DNA of 64,000 bases from Bradyrhizobium zhanjiangense. GTDB lineage: Bacteria > Pseudomonadota > Alphaproteobacteria > Rhizobiales > Xanthobacteraceae. Position 1 is the first letter of the stretch. Every line of letters starts with the position of its first letter. The DNA lies in NCBI RefSeq assembly GCF_004114935.1, contig NZ_CP022221.1, positions 7,399,001 to 7,463,000 of the forward strand, given 5' to 3'. The notes below the pieces were generated by a model. That model saw only the letters and a program-made list of their open reading frames with translations, was not told the origin of the DNA and ran no database searches. The position numbers were made by a program, and so were the translations under genes. This document shows positions 1 through 9,110 of the stretch, in pieces.

Positions 1-1
1 T

Positions 2-451
2 CGCGCAATCATCAGCTACTTCGAACTCTATCCCGAGATTTACCATCATCCCCTGGAGGAGCTGGTCCTTGCCAAGCTAGAGCTTCGGGATCCGGCTGCG
101 GCGGCAAGCGTCGGCAACCTGAGACTTGAGCACCAAAAGGGGACCGATCGTTTGCGCCGCGTTGCTCGCGCGATCGACGGTGTCCTGTCGGATCGGGAAA
201 TCCTTCGGCAAAACGTGGACAATATCGTTCGCGACTTCATAGAGAGCGAGCGGCGTCACATCATGATTGAAGACCGCGATTTCTTTCCTGCGGCTCTCAA
301 GGCTCTAAAGCCTGCAGATTGGAGCGAAATCGCTTCGACCTCAATCGAGCATGAGGATCCGCTGTTTAGCGAGGCTGCCGAAGAGACCTTCGGCGCGCTC
401 CGAGAGCGCATCTTGCAGATGGAGCACGAGTCTGAAGTCGGACGACGTTAG
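2..451 (+). CDS. hemerythrin domain-containing protein (5' end outside window)
   Basis: The reading frame is open from base 2, so the true start lies upstream of the window. The visible 149 residues carry the spaced metal-ligand pattern of hemerythrin HHE domains: HHPLEE near the start, LEHQKG about 30 residues later, and RRHIMIEDRDFFP in the second half. Such four-helix-bundle proteins bind a non-haem di-iron centre and sense or buffer oxygen, NO or reactive species in the cytoplasm. The C-terminus is acidic and ends shortly after the last helix, so the protein appears complete at this end. It converges with the TauE-type permease, with only about 50 bases between the stop codons. The partner or signal is not visible. 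Confidence 0.85.
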   Translation, partial: RAIISYFELYPEIYHHPLEELVLAKLELRDPAAAASVGNLRLEHQKGTDRLRRVARAIDGVLSDREILRQNVDNIVRDFIESERRHIMIEDRDFFPAALKALKPADWSEIASTSIEHEDPLFSEAAEETFGALRERILQMEHESEVGRR

Positions 452-500
452 AAGCGCTCCACCGGTGCACAATCGAAGATATCAATGCCTCGGCCGTGTA

Positions 501-1268
501 TCAGGTCAGCTGCCTCGCCGCCGCCGAGATCATCACCAGCCCGCCGGTGATCACCGCGAGGTCCAAGATCGCGGTGTGGATGTGCACCGGCATCCGCTCG
601 ACGAAGGCTTTTGCGAGGAACGCACCGGGGATCGCAATCGCGCCGATCAGCAGCGCGAAGGCGAGCACCTGCGCGGTCACGGCACCGGCAAGGCCGAACA
701 CCGAGATCTTGATCAGGCCGGTGCCGAGCGAGATCATCGCATCGGTTGCGATCACCGCCGCGCCTTCGAGCCCGGCGGCCATCAGCAGCGATAGCAGGAT
801 CACGCCGGAGCCCGAGGTGCCGCCGACCAGCACGCCGTAACCGATCGAACCGGCGGCAAGGCCGGTGTCGCCGATCCTGACCTCACGGCGGCGCAGCACG
901 CGGCGCAGCGGCACGCTCAGGATCAGCATGGAGCCGATCACGAGCGCCGCGCCCGCATTGGTCAGCCGCGTGTAGCCATAGGCGCCGAGTGCCGTCGTCA
1001 GCGCCGCGCAGAGAAGCACGATCAGCGCGCGGCGGCGGTCGGCATGGCGCAGATAGGCGATGGCGCGGCTGCAATTGGTGAAGATGGCGGAGATCGCGAT
1101 GATCGGCACCACGGGCTCGGCGCCGACCAGCGGCACCAGCACCAGCGGCATCAAGGCGCCGGTGCCGTAACCGGCGAGACCACCGATGATCGAAGCCAAC
1201 AACGCCATCAACGCGACCAGCAGGAGCTGAAAAATCGAGATGTCGGCGAAGCCTGAGACGATGGTCAC
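501..1268 (-). CDS. TauE/SafE family sulfite exporter-like permease
   Basis: This 255-residue protein is almost entirely hydrophobic, with about eight membrane segments and short loops, and shows the two-half repeat typical of TauE/SafE (DUF81) permeases. Gly-rich stretches such as GGLAGYGTGALMP and GYGVLVGGTSGSG occur at corresponding places in the two halves. Family members move small sulfur-containing anions such as sulfite or sulfoacetate across the inner membrane, but the substrate here cannot be read. Its start overlaps the stop of the CCA-adding enzyme by four bases, so it is the last gene of the DUF1285-Nudix-DUF6111-cca operon. Nothing in those neighbours points to sulfur metabolism. 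Confidence 0.85.
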   Translation of the reverse strand: MTIVSGFADISIFQLLLVALMALLASIIGGLAGYGTGALMPLVLVPLVGAEPVVPIIAISAIFTNCSRAIAYLRHADRRRALIVLLCAALTTALGAYGYTRLTNAGAALVIGSMLILSVPLRRVLRRREVRIGDTGLAAGSIGYGVLVGGTSGSGVILLSLLMAAGLEGAAVIATDAMISLGTGLIKISVFGLAGAVTAQVLAFALLIGAIAIPGAFLAKAFVERMPVHIHTAILDLAVITGGLVMISAAARQLT

Positions 1269-2521
1269 GTTTTCTCATCGCGGCTGACGCGTGCCGCAGC
1301 TTGATCGGCGATGGAAGCGAGCGCGGCTTGCTCTAGTGGAAAATCCGCCGCAAGCCAAGCGTCCTCGGCGAGCGTCAACACATGTCCGAGCGAAGGCCCT
1401 TCCGCCATGCCGCGCGCGATGAAATCGGCGGCCTTCAGCGGAAATTTCGGCGCAGTCCAGCGCTGCGGCAGCTCGGCGAGCGCACGCCATCGCGACGATC
1501 CGATGTCGCCGCCGGCCCGCGCCCAGGCCAGCAACACGCGATCGTGATAGCACTCGGCGCCGAGGCGATAGAGCAGCCGGCGTGCGTCGGCCTCGTCCTT
1601 GATGGCCAAGCGCCACCAGCGGTGCCCCATCGAATCCAGCGCCTTGGTCTCGCTATTGGAGAGCCGCAGGCGCGTGGCGATGCGCTTGGCATCCTCGGTC
1701 ACGGCGACCGTCAGCGCGGCCAGGCGCCGCGTTGCATTCGCCGGCAGGCCGAGCTCGCGCTCGATCGCGATCATCGCCGACAGCGGACCTGTATAGACGA
1801 CGCCCCCGGTCAGCGCCTGCAGCAATCCGCCCTCGGCCATCGCCAGCGCCGCTGCCGACGCACCGCCGACGACCAGCAGCTTGAGCATCTCCATGCGCAC
1901 CCGCTCGGCCGAGAGGTTAGCCAGCCCCGCGCGTCCCCGGATGCAGGCGAGATAGCCGTCACGGTCTGGCTCGCCGGCGCCGAAGGCGGCGTGGATGCGG
2001 AAGAAGCGCAGGATGCGCAGATAATCCTCGGCGATGCGCTGGCCGGGATCGCCGATGAAGCGCACGCGACGCGCTCTGGCGTCCGCGATCCCGCCGACAT
2101 AGTCGTGCACGACGCCATCAGCATCGACCGACAGGCCGTTCATGGTGAAATCGCGCCGCTCGGCGTCCTTGACCCAGTCGCGGCCGAATGCGACCTTGGC
2201 CTTGCGGCCGAAGGTTTCGGTGTCCTCGCGCAGCGTCGTCACTTCGTAGGGATGCCCGTCGATGACGAGCGTGACGGTGCCATGATCGATGCCGGTCGGC
2301 ACGCTCTTGATGCCGGCTGCCTTGGCGCGCCGCATCACTTCGTCCGGCAACGCGGTGGTCGCGATGTCGATGTCACCGGGCTTAAGACCGAGCAGCGCGT
2401 TGCGCACCGCGCCGCCGACCACCCGCGCCTCTTCGCCGTCCGCGCCCAACAATTGCAGCACGCGCGCGGTCCCGCCTGCGGTCAGCCAGGGCGCATGGGC
2501 AAGTAAAGGCTCCGCGATCAT
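1265..2521 (-). CDS. cca: CCA tRNA nucleotidyltransferase
   Basis: This enzyme adds or repairs the 3' CCA end of tRNA from CTP and ATP. The 418-residue protein has the class II head domain: GGAVRN at residues 36-41, the metal-binding D50xD52 pair in GDIDIAT, then the RRDFTMN segment near residue 118 and the DYLRILRFFR helix that contributes to base discrimination. The long C-terminal part is the helical body that binds the tRNA acceptor arm. Length fits the alphaproteobacterial short-tail type without an HD domain. It lies 10 bases after DUF6111 and overlaps the TauE permease by four bases, so its expression is probably tied to this operon. It is a housekeeping function and no key residue appears to be missing. 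Confidence 0.95.
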   Translation of the reverse strand: MIAEPLLAHAPWLTAGGTARVLQLLGADGEEARVVGGAVRNALLGLKPGDIDIATTALPDEVMRRAKAAGIKSVPTGIDHGTVTLVIDGHPYEVTTLREDTETFGRKAKVAFGRDWVKDAERRDFTMNGLSVDADGVVHDYVGGIADARARRVRFIGDPGQRIAEDYLRILRFFRIHAAFGAGEPDRDGYLACIRGRAGLANLSAERVRMEMLKLLVVGGASAAALAMAEGGLLQALTGGVVYTGPLSAMIAIERELGLPANATRRLAALTVAVTEDAKRIATRLRLSNSETKALDSMGHRWWRLAIKDEADARRLLYRLGAECYHDRVLLAWARAGGDIGSSRWRALAELPQRWTAPKFPLKAADFIARGMAEGPSLGHVLTLAEDAWLAADFPLEQAALASIADQAAARVSRDEKT

Positions 2522-2531
2522 CCGTCGGCCC

Positions 2532-2795
2532 CTATTTTTCCACGCCCGGCACGAGCTTGCCGTTCTCGATATGGGCGGGAACGTAGGTCGAATCCGGCGC
2601 CGCGCCGGAGAAATGCGCGAGGCCGATCAACCCCGCGATCACCAGCACGATCGCCGCCAGCGCAAGGCGCGCGACGATCGCAACCGGCCAGGAGGATCGC
2701 GCGAACAGGCCGGTCCGGGTGGCGGCCAGGAACAGCGCATAGACGGCAAAGGGGATGAGGAAGATTCCGATCTCGGTCAGAACCGGCCGGATCAT
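2532..2795 (-). CDS. DUF6111 family small membrane protein
   Basis: An 87-residue protein with two hydrophobic segments, at about residues 6-26 and 37-60, and a short polar tail ending in LVPGVEK. It matches my recollection of a small family found in Bradyrhizobium and relatives between a Nudix hydrolase and the CCA enzyme. No catalytic motif is visible. The start overlaps the end of the upstream Nudix gene by four bases (ATGA), which supports translational coupling. A plausible role is an inner-membrane accessory protein, but its function is unknown. Confidence 0.8.
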   Translation of the reverse strand: MIRPVLTEIGIFLIPFAVYALFLAATRTGLFARSSWPVAIVARLALAAIVLVIAGLIGLAHFSGAAPDSTYVPAHIENGKLVPGVEK

Positions 2796-3463
2796 GATGA
2801 ATAGATCCGCTCATAAAGCACACGCAGCATACCCGCTGTCGCACCCCAGATGTAGCGTTCCGCGAACGGCATCGCGTAATAGAACCGCTCCATGCCGCGG
2901 AATTCCTTGCTGTGCACCTGGTGGTTCACCGGGTTCATCAAGAAGGATAGCGGCACTTCGAACGCGTCATCAACCTCGGAATGGTTGATCGTGAGCTTGA
3001 AGCCCGGCCTGACCCTCGCGACCGTCGGCAGGATGCGGAAGCCGAAGGCGGTGCCGTAGAGATCGAGATAGCCGATCGGCTCGACGAAGTCCCGCGACAG
3101 TCCGACCTCTTCCTCGGCTTCGCGCAGCGCCGCATCGAGCGGGGAGGAATCGGTCGCGTCGATCTTGCCGCCGGGAAAGGCGATCTGGCCGGCATGGTCG
3201 TTGAGGTGCGCCGAGCGCTGCGTCAGCAGGATGGTCGGCTCGGGATGGTCGACCACCGCGATCAGGACCGCCGCCGGCCGCACCGGCTGCTCGCGCGCGA
3301 TGATCTCCAGCATCTTGTCGGTGCCTGGATCGCCCGAGGCCGGAATGATATTCGGATCATAGAGGCCGGGCGGGACGTCGAAGCCGAGCCTGGCCCTGGA
3401 GCGGGCGAAGAAATCCGCCGCGCTGAGCGCGACCGGATCGTTCTTCAGGATAGTTTTGTTCAA
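2792..3463 (-). CDS. CoA pyrophosphatase-type Nudix hydrolase
   Basis: This 223-residue protein carries the CoA-specific signature before the Nudix box (LLTQRSAHLNDHAGQIAFPGG at residues 79-99 fits the UPF0035 pattern). The Nudix helix follows with R114-E115 and E117-E119 ahead of G121. Enzymes of this type split CoA and oxidised CoA into 3',5'-ADP and phosphopantetheine and may clear damaged cofactor. The usual Glu early in the Nudix box is replaced by the TDSSP stretch, which is common in alphaproteobacterial members. It overlaps DUF1285 and DUF6111 by four bases each, so it is co-translated with them. A different nucleotide diphosphate substrate cannot be excluded. Confidence 0.88.
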   Translation of the reverse strand: MNKTILKNDPVALSAADFFARSRARLGFDVPPGLYDPNIIPASGDPGTDKMLEIIAREQPVRPAAVLIAVVDHPEPTILLTQRSAHLNDHAGQIAFPGGKIDATDSSPLDAALREAEEEVGLSRDFVEPIGYLDLYGTAFGFRILPTVARVRPGFKLTINHSEVDDAFEVPLSFLMNPVNHQVHSKEFRGMERFYYAMPFAERYIWGATAGMLRVLYERIYSS

Positions 3464-4071
3464 AGCGCGGCCCTCACCTGCTCCGCGTCGGCCATGGCGA
3501 AGAATTCGCCGGCCGACTCGACGCCGAACATCGGCTGGCCATCGACCATCCGCTCCTCGCCCATGTCAACCAGATCGTAATAGAGCGCACGGGTGACCTT
3601 GGCCCAGAGATCGGCGCGGACATGCAAGTAGGGCGTCAGCCCGCCGTCCTTCGCCTGCTCGAAGCGCAGCCGGTGCGCGGCATCGCAGGTCACCCAGTCG
3701 TCGACATTGGTGCGGAAGCTCAGCACGCGGTGGCTGCCCTCGCCGTGCTTCAGCATCTCGACCGCCATGAATGGCGCGTCGTCGACGCGAATGCCGACCT
3801 TCTCCACCGGCGTGACCAGGAAATGCTTGTCGCCTTCGCGCTTGAGGATGGTCGAGAACAGGCGGACCAGCGCGTGACGCCCGATTGGCGTCCCCATGTA
3901 GAACCAAGTACCATCAGAGGCGATTCGGATATCGAGATCCCCGCAAAACGGCGGATTCCATAGATGCACCGGAGGCAGGCCCTTTTTGGCGCCCTCGGCA
4001 TTGGCAGCGCTTTTGGCGGCGGCAGTCAGCCCCTCGAGACCGCGATCGGCACTCTGCCCTTGGTTCGCCAT
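3460..4071 (-). CDS. DUF1285 domain-containing protein
   Basis: This 203-residue soluble protein has the DUF1285 features: an N-terminal WNPPFCGDLDIRI segment, a GTWFYMGTPIGR turn, and a VEKVGIRVDDAPFMA core that resembles small mixed-strand domains. The function of the family is unknown, though structures of members have been solved. The chosen start gives MANQGQS; an in-frame ATG seven codons earlier (4092) is also possible, while longer upstream extensions read through sequence without protein-like composition. It is the first gene of the minus-strand operon continuing into the Nudix hydrolase. A 286-base spacer separates it from the divergent moxR operon, so promoters for both probably lie there. 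Confidence 0.85.
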   Translation of the reverse strand: MANQGQSADRGLEGLTAAAKSAANAEGAKKGLPPVHLWNPPFCGDLDIRIASDGTWFYMGTPIGRHALVRLFSTILKREGDKHFLVTPVEKVGIRVDDAPFMAVEMLKHGEGSHRVLSFRTNVDDWVTCDAAHRLRFEQAKDGGLTPYLHVRADLWAKVTRALYYDLVDMGEERMVDGQPMFGVESAGEFFAMADAEQVRAAL

Positions 4072-4281
4072 GGTTTGCCCTGACTTTGTCATTTGGCACG
4101 ATTGGTGCAGGTCTACGTTGTACCTCGGTGAGCGGTTCCACTCCGGACGAGTCCGGTGTGCGAGGTCGCCACTTCGTGATGCCGTACATAACCCGAAGCC
4201 GATAAGGTGGGGATAGGTTAATTCAACGAATACATGGCCTTCCTGCAAGTCTAGCATAGGGCCCATGATCCGACGGATGGC

Positions 4282-4316
4282 CTGACGTGATGTGCTGAGG
4301 TGAAGCGCTGACGTGA
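4282..4316 (+). promoter_or_regulatory. three direct repeats upstream of moxR
   Basis: Three 9-base units, CTGACGTGA, CTGAGGTGA and CTGACGTGA, start at 4282, 4295 and 4308 and are separated by 4-base spacers, giving an exact period of 13. They end 41 bases before the moxR start codon. Short in-phase direct repeats in this position are typical of binding sites for response regulators or activators, but I recognise no named consensus. The rest of the 286-base spacer (4072-4357) shows no other clear structure. Confidence 0.5.
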
Positions 4317-4357
4317 CGACGCAGGCAAGCCGCGTGGCAGGCTGAAGGAGCGAGCGA

Positions 4358-5356
4358 ATGGCGGAAAGTGTCGAGAAACTCGAGGACGGTATCGTCCGTT
4401 CGGCCGAGCAGGTGTCGGGCCAGATTCGCGCGGCGAAGGAAGCGATCGCATCCGTCATCTTCGGCCAGGATCGCGTGATCGAGAACACGCTCGTCACCAT
4501 CCTCTCCGGCGGTCATGCGCTGCTGATCGGCGTCCCCGGCCTCGCCAAGACCAAGCTGGTCGAGACGCTCGGCGTCACGCTCGGCTTAGATGCCAAGCGC
4601 ATCCAGTTCACGCCCGACCTGATGCCGTCGGACATTCTCGGCGCCGAGGTGCTAGACGAGAGCACCGCGGGCAGGCGTGCGTTCCGCTTCATTGCAGGTC
4701 CGGTGTTCGCGCAGCTCCTGATGGCCGACGAGATCAACCGCGCCAGTCCGCGCACGCAGTCGGCGCTGCTGCAGGCGATGCAGGAGCAGCACATCACGGT
4801 TGCGGGTGCGCGCCACGACCTGCCGAAGCCCTTCCACGTGCTCGCCACGCAAAACCCGCTGGAGCAGGAAGGTACCTATCCGCTGCCCGAGGCGCAGCTC
4901 GACCGCTTCCTGATGGAGATCGACGTCGACTATCCCGATCGCGACGCCGAGCGCCGCATCCTGTTCGAGACCACCGGCGCCGAGGAGACGCTGGCCAGAG
5001 GATCGATGACCGCCGACGCGCTGATCGCCGCGCAGCGGCTGATCCGCCGCCTGCCGGTCGGCGATTCCGTGGTGGAGGCGATCCTGTCGCTGGTGCGCTC
5101 GGCCCGTCCGGGTCCCGACGCCGGCGAAGCCGGCAAGTTCATCGCGTGGGGACCCGGCCCGCGCGCCAGCCAATCGCTGATGCTGGCTGTGCGCGCGCGT
5201 GCGCTGATCGACGGCCGTCTCGCGCCCTCGGTCGACGACGTGCTCGACCTCGCCGAGCCCGTGCTGAAGCACCGCATGGCGCTGACGTTCCAGGCGCGCG
5301 CCGAAGGACGCACGATTCCGGACGTGATCCGGCAATTGAAGACACGGATCGGTTGA
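4358..5356 (+). CDS. MoxR family AAA+ ATPase
   Basis: This 332-residue cytoplasmic ATPase has a Walker A GVPGLAKTKL near residue 64, a Walker B region LLMADEINRASPRTQSALLQAM and the sensor-1 stretch ATQNPLEQEGTYPLPEAQLDRF characteristic of MoxR proteins. MoxR ATPases act as chaperones that assemble or activate complexes containing von Willebrand A domains, usually encoded next door with DUF58. A GGAG ribosome site precedes the ATG by a few bases. The stop codon shares one base with the next start (TGATG), so it is coupled to DUF58. It heads a four-gene operon and is preceded by three direct repeats that may control the whole unit. Confidence 0.95.
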   Translation: MAESVEKLEDGIVRSAEQVSGQIRAAKEAIASVIFGQDRVIENTLVTILSGGHALLIGVPGLAKTKLVETLGVTLGLDAKRIQFTPDLMPSDILGAEVLDESTAGRRAFRFIAGPVFAQLLMADEINRASPRTQSALLQAMQEQHITVAGARHDLPKPFHVLATQNPLEQEGTYPLPEAQLDRFLMEIDVDYPDRDAERRILFETTGAEETLARGSMTADALIAAQRLIRRLPVGDSVVEAILSLVRSARPGPDAGEAGKFIAWGPGPRASQSLMLAVRARALIDGRLAPSVDDVLDLAEPVLKHRMALTFQARAEGRTIPDVIRQLKTRIG

Positions 5357-6300
5357 TGGCGGCAGAGAACGGGCACACAGCAAAGGAGATCATAGCGATC
5401 CGACGTGCCGATGGCGAAAGCCGCACGCTCGCCGCTTCGCTGCCGCGCCTGGTGCTCGAGGCCCGCCGTATCGCCGCCAACGTCATCCACGGCCTGCATG
5501 GAAGGCGCCGCGCCGGCTCCGGCGAAAGTTTCTGGCAGTACCGTCGCTTCGTCTCGGGCGAGCCGTCGCAGAACGTCGACTGGCGGCGCTCGGCGCGTGA
5601 CGACCATCTTTACGTCCGCGAGCAGGAGTGGGAGGCCGCGCACACGGTCTGGATCTGGCCCGACCGCTCGCCCTCGATGGCCTTCGCCTCAAAGACCGCG
5701 CGCGAATCCAAGCTCGAACGCACGCTGATCGTCGCCTTCGCGCTGGCCGAGCTGCTGGTGTCCGGCGGCGAACGCGTCGGCATTCCCGGGCTGATGGCGC
5801 CGACCGCGAGCCGCAGCGTGATCGACAAGATGGCGCAGGCGATGCTGCATGACGACGCCGAACGGCTCAGCCTGCCGCCGTCCTTCGTGCCCTCGGCACT
5901 TGCCGAGACGATCGTGCTGTCGGATTTCTGGTCGCCGATCTCCGAGATCAGGGCCACGCTTGCAGGGCTCTCCGGCTCCGGCGCACATGGCACCATGGTG
6001 CAGATCGTCGATCCCGCCGAAGAGTCGTTTCCGTACTCCGGCCGCATCGAGTTCGTCGAGCCGGAAGGGTTCGGCGTGATCACCGCCGGCCGGGCCGAGA
6101 GCTGGGTGCAGGATTACACCGCGCGGCTCACGCTGCACCGCGACCAGATCCGCGCCGAGACCAACAAGCTCGACTGGCTGTTCACCACGCACGCGACCGA
6201 CCGCTCGGCCGCCGAACTGCTGCTGTTCCTGCATGCCGGCCTGCAGGTGAGCAAGTCGGGCGCCCGTACCACGACGATCAAGGCGGGGCCGGCCGCATGA
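5356..6300 (+). CDS. DUF58 domain-containing protein
   Basis: This 314-residue protein contains the DUF58 signature around VDWRRSARDDHLYVREQEWE, followed by IWPDRSPSM, which resembles the first metal-binding motif of a von Willebrand A fold. DUF58 proteins are the usual partners of MoxR ATPases and are thought to be substrates or adaptors in membrane-complex maturation. The start chosen is the ATG overlapping the moxR stop; a longer in-frame reading from 5146 would lie wholly inside moxR and is rejected. Unlike many DUF58 proteins it lacks an obvious N-terminal membrane anchor. The stop overlaps the next start by four bases, so it is coupled to both neighbours. Confidence 0.93.
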   Translation: MAAENGHTAKEIIAIRRADGESRTLAASLPRLVLEARRIAANVIHGLHGRRRAGSGESFWQYRRFVSGEPSQNVDWRRSARDDHLYVREQEWEAAHTVWIWPDRSPSMAFASKTARESKLERTLIVAFALAELLVSGGERVGIPGLMAPTASRSVIDKMAQAMLHDDAERLSLPPSFVPSALAETIVLSDFWSPISEIRATLAGLSGSGAHGTMVQIVDPAEESFPYSGRIEFVEPEGFGVITAGRAESWVQDYTARLTLHRDQIRAETNKLDWLFTTHATDRSAAELLLFLHAGLQVSKSGARTTTIKAGPAA

Positions 6301-9110
6301 TGGGATTGCCGCTCGCCTTCACCGAACCGCTGCTCCTGATCGGCCTCGTCAGCCTGCCCGTGCTGTGGTGGCTGCTGCGGGTGATGCCGCCGCGGCCGCG
6401 CCGGATCGAGTTTCCGCCGACACGGCTGTTGTTCGACCTCGCGCCGCGCGAAGAAACGCCCTCGCGGACGCCGTGGTGGCTGACCGCGTTGCGCCTGCTC
6501 GCGGCCGCGCTGGTGATCTTCGCCGCCGCCGGCCCGATCTGGAATCCGCAGACGGGTCTTGCCGGCAGCAAGGCGCCGCTGATGATTATGTTCGACGACG
6601 GCTGGAGCGCGGCATCGCATTGGGACGTCAGGATCAGGGCCGCCGACGAGCTGATCGCCAACGCCGACAATGACCGCCGCGCCATCGCGCTGGTGCCGCT
6701 GTCCGAGCCGAACCGCGACATCACCCTGATGCCGGCGGGTGCGGCGCGCGTCGCGCTGCGCCAGCTTGCGCCAAAGCCCTATTCGATCGACCGCGTCGAG
6801 ACCCTGACCGCAATCGATCGTTTCCTCAAAGCCACCGGCGACTGCGAGATCGCCTGGCTCTCCGACGGCGTCGACACCGGCCGCGGCGAGGAATTCGTGG
6901 CTGGCCTCGGCAAGACCATCGGCGATCGCAGCCTGACCGTGTTCGAAGGCGGCACCTCCGCGCCGCTGGCGCTGGTCGCGGCCGAGAACGCCGCCGCCAG
7001 GATGACGGTGAAGGTGCTGCGCACCGACAGCGGCATCGCCGTCGGCACCGTGCGCGCGCTGGACCAGAAGGCCTCGCCGATCGGCGAAGCCCGCTATTCA
7101 TTCGGCCCGCAGGACAAGGAGACCGACGCGGCGTTCGATCTGCCGGTCGAGCTGCGCAACGACATCACCCGGCTCGAGATCTCGGGCGAGCGCTCCGCCG
7201 GCGCGGTGCAGCTGCTGGACAAGCGCTGGCGCCGTCGCGCCATCGGCATCGTCTCGGGCTCGACCAGCGAGACCGCGCAGCCGCTGCTGGCGCCCACCTT
7301 CTATCTCACCCGCGCGCTGGCGCCGTTCGCCGACGTGCGGCTCGCCGACAAGGGCTCGCCGCAGCAGGGCATCACCCAGTTCCTCGACCAGAAGCTGCCG
7401 ATGATCATCCTCGCCGATGTCGGCACCATCGCCCCTGAGCTGCGCGAGCGCCTCAATGCCTGGATCGATCAGGGCGGCGTGCTGGTGCGGTTCGCAGGGC
7501 CCCGGCTGGCGCAGGCCGAAGACGATCTCGTGCCGGTCAAGCTGCGCAAGGGCGGCCGCACGCTCGGCGGCAGCCTGACCTGGGAGAAGCCGCAGCATCT
7601 CGCCTCCTTCGCCGCCGACGGTCCATTTGCCGGCGTCGTGGCCCCCAAGGACGTCACCGTGAGCCGCCAGGTGCTGGCCGAGCCCGACGCGGTGCTCGCC
7701 ACCAAGAGCTGGGCCTCGCTGGAGGACGGCACGCCGCTGGTGACGGGCGAGCATCGCGGCAAGGGGCTGGTCAGCCTGTTCCACGTCAGCGCCGACATGC
7801 GCTGGTCGGATCTGCCGATGTCAGGCACCTTCGTCGAAATGCTGCGGCGGGTGGTCGACATGTCCGGCTACACGTCCAAGCCCGGCGCCGGGGTCGCGGC
7901 CGAGACGACCGCCGAGACGGTGGCGCCGCTGCACATCCTCGACGGTTTCGGCGCGTTCGGCCCGCCGCCGGCCACCGCAAAACCGCTGCCGGCAGATTAT
8001 CGCGACCGCGCCACACCCGATCATCCGCCGGGCTTCTATGGTCCGGCCGAAGGACCGCTCGCCGTGAACACGCTTGCCGCCGCCGACCGCATCGCAGCCC
8101 TGAACACCGCGAGCCTGCGCGCCCGGCACGCCACCTACACCAATGCCGAGCCGCGCGACTTGCGCGGCTGGCTGCTGTCGACGGCGCTGGCATTGTTCCT
8201 GATCGACGCAATTATCGTCGCGCTGCTCGGCGGCGGGATTGCCGCGCTGCTGCGCCGCCGCGCTGCGCCAGCGATGATCATCTTTGCCCTGGTGCTCGCG
8301 GGCGTCGCGGCGCTCTCGCCGACGCCGGCGCGCGCCGACGGCGTCACGGACGAGTTCGCCATGAAGGCGGTGTCGCAGACCCGCCTCGCTTATGTCGTGA
8401 CGGGTAATGCCGACGTCGATTCCATCGTCAGGGCGGGGATGAACGGGCTGACGCTGTTCCTGGCGCAGCGCACCGCGCTCGAGGCCGGCGACCCCGTCGG
8501 CGTCAATCCCGCGCGCGACGAGCTCGCCTTCTTCCCGCTGATCTACTGGCCGATCGTGCCCGGGGCGCCCAAGCCGCCGCAGGATGCCATCAACAAGATC
8601 GACGCCTACATGAAGCAGGGCGGCACCGTGCTGTTCGACACCCGCGACGCGATCGAAGCACCGCCCGGCGCGAACGGCGCGGCGCAGACCCCGGCCATGC
8701 AGACGCTGCGCGAGATCCTGTCCTCGCTCGACGTGCCCGAGCTCGAGCCGGTGCCGCGCGAGCACGTGCTGACCAAGACCTTCTACCTGCTGCGCGACTT
8801 CCCCGGCCGCTTCGTCTCCGGCCAGACCTGGGTCGAGACCCTGCCGCGCGACGAGGACGAGGACAGCGCGCAGCGGCCGGCGCGCGGCGGCGACGGCGTC
8901 TCGCCGATCATCATCACCTCGAACGACCTAGCCGGCGCCTGGGCGGTGCGCCCCGACGGCCAGGCCATGCTGCCGGTGACCGGCGGCGATACCCGCCAGC
9001 GCGAATTCGCCTACCGCGCCGGCGCCAACATCGTGATGTACACCCTGACCGGCAACTACAAGGCCGACCAGGTGCACGCACCAGCCCTGATCGAACGGCT
9101 CGGGCAATGA
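6297..9110 (+). CDS. BatA/DUF4159 domain membrane protein
   Basis: This 937-residue protein starts with the aerotolerance-regulator (BatA) N-terminal region: a membrane segment at about 10-25, the RPRRIEFPPTRLLFDL motif, and a second membrane segment near 60-80 before AAAGPIWNP. A central part follows with a degenerate vWA-like start (MIMFDDGW, lacking the DxSxS triad) and amidotransferase-like folds. Two further hydrophobic stretches at about 620-665 precede a C-terminal DUF4159 domain (from about residue 690) that begins after a signal-like ARADG. The protein probably sits in the inner membrane with periplasmic domains and works with MoxR and DUF58. An ATGATG at the start makes the exact first Met ambiguous by one codon. 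Confidence 0.9.
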   Translation: MMGLPLAFTEPLLLIGLVSLPVLWWLLRVMPPRPRRIEFPPTRLLFDLAPREETPSRTPWWLTALRLLAAALVIFAAAGPIWNPQTGLAGSKAPLMIMFDDGWSAASHWDVRIRAADELIANADNDRRAIALVPLSEPNRDITLMPAGAARVALRQLAPKPYSIDRVETLTAIDRFLKATGDCEIAWLSDGVDTGRGEEFVAGLGKTIGDRSLTVFEGGTSAPLALVAAENAAARMTVKVLRTDSGIAVGTVRALDQKASPIGEARYSFGPQDKETDAAFDLPVELRNDITRLEISGERSAGAVQLLDKRWRRRAIGIVSGSTSETAQPLLAPTFYLTRALAPFADVRLADKGSPQQGITQFLDQKLPMIILADVGTIAPELRERLNAWIDQGGVLVRFAGPRLAQAEDDLVPVKLRKGGRTLGGSLTWEKPQHLASFAADGPFAGVVAPKDVTVSRQVLAEPDAVLATKSWASLEDGTPLVTGEHRGKGLVSLFHVSADMRWSDLPMSGTFVEMLRRVVDMSGYTSKPGAGVAAETTAETVAPLHILDGFGAFGPPPATAKPLPADYRDRATPDHPPGFYGPAEGPLAVNTLAAADRIAALNTASLRARHATYTNAEPRDLRGWLLSTALALFLIDAIIVALLGGGIAALLRRRAAPAMIIFALVLAGVAALSPTPARADGVTDEFAMKAVSQTRLAYVVTGNADVDSIVRAGMNGLTLFLAQRTALEAGDPVGVNPARDELAFFPLIYWPIVPGAPKPPQDAINKIDAYMKQGGTVLFDTRDAIEAPPGANGAAQTPAMQTLREILSSLDVPELEPVPREHVLTKTFYLLRDFPGRFVSGQTWVETLPRDEDEDSAQRPARGGDGVSPIIITSNDLAGAWAVRPDGQAMLPVTGGDTRQREFAYRAGANIVMYTLTGNYKADQVHAPALIERLGQ

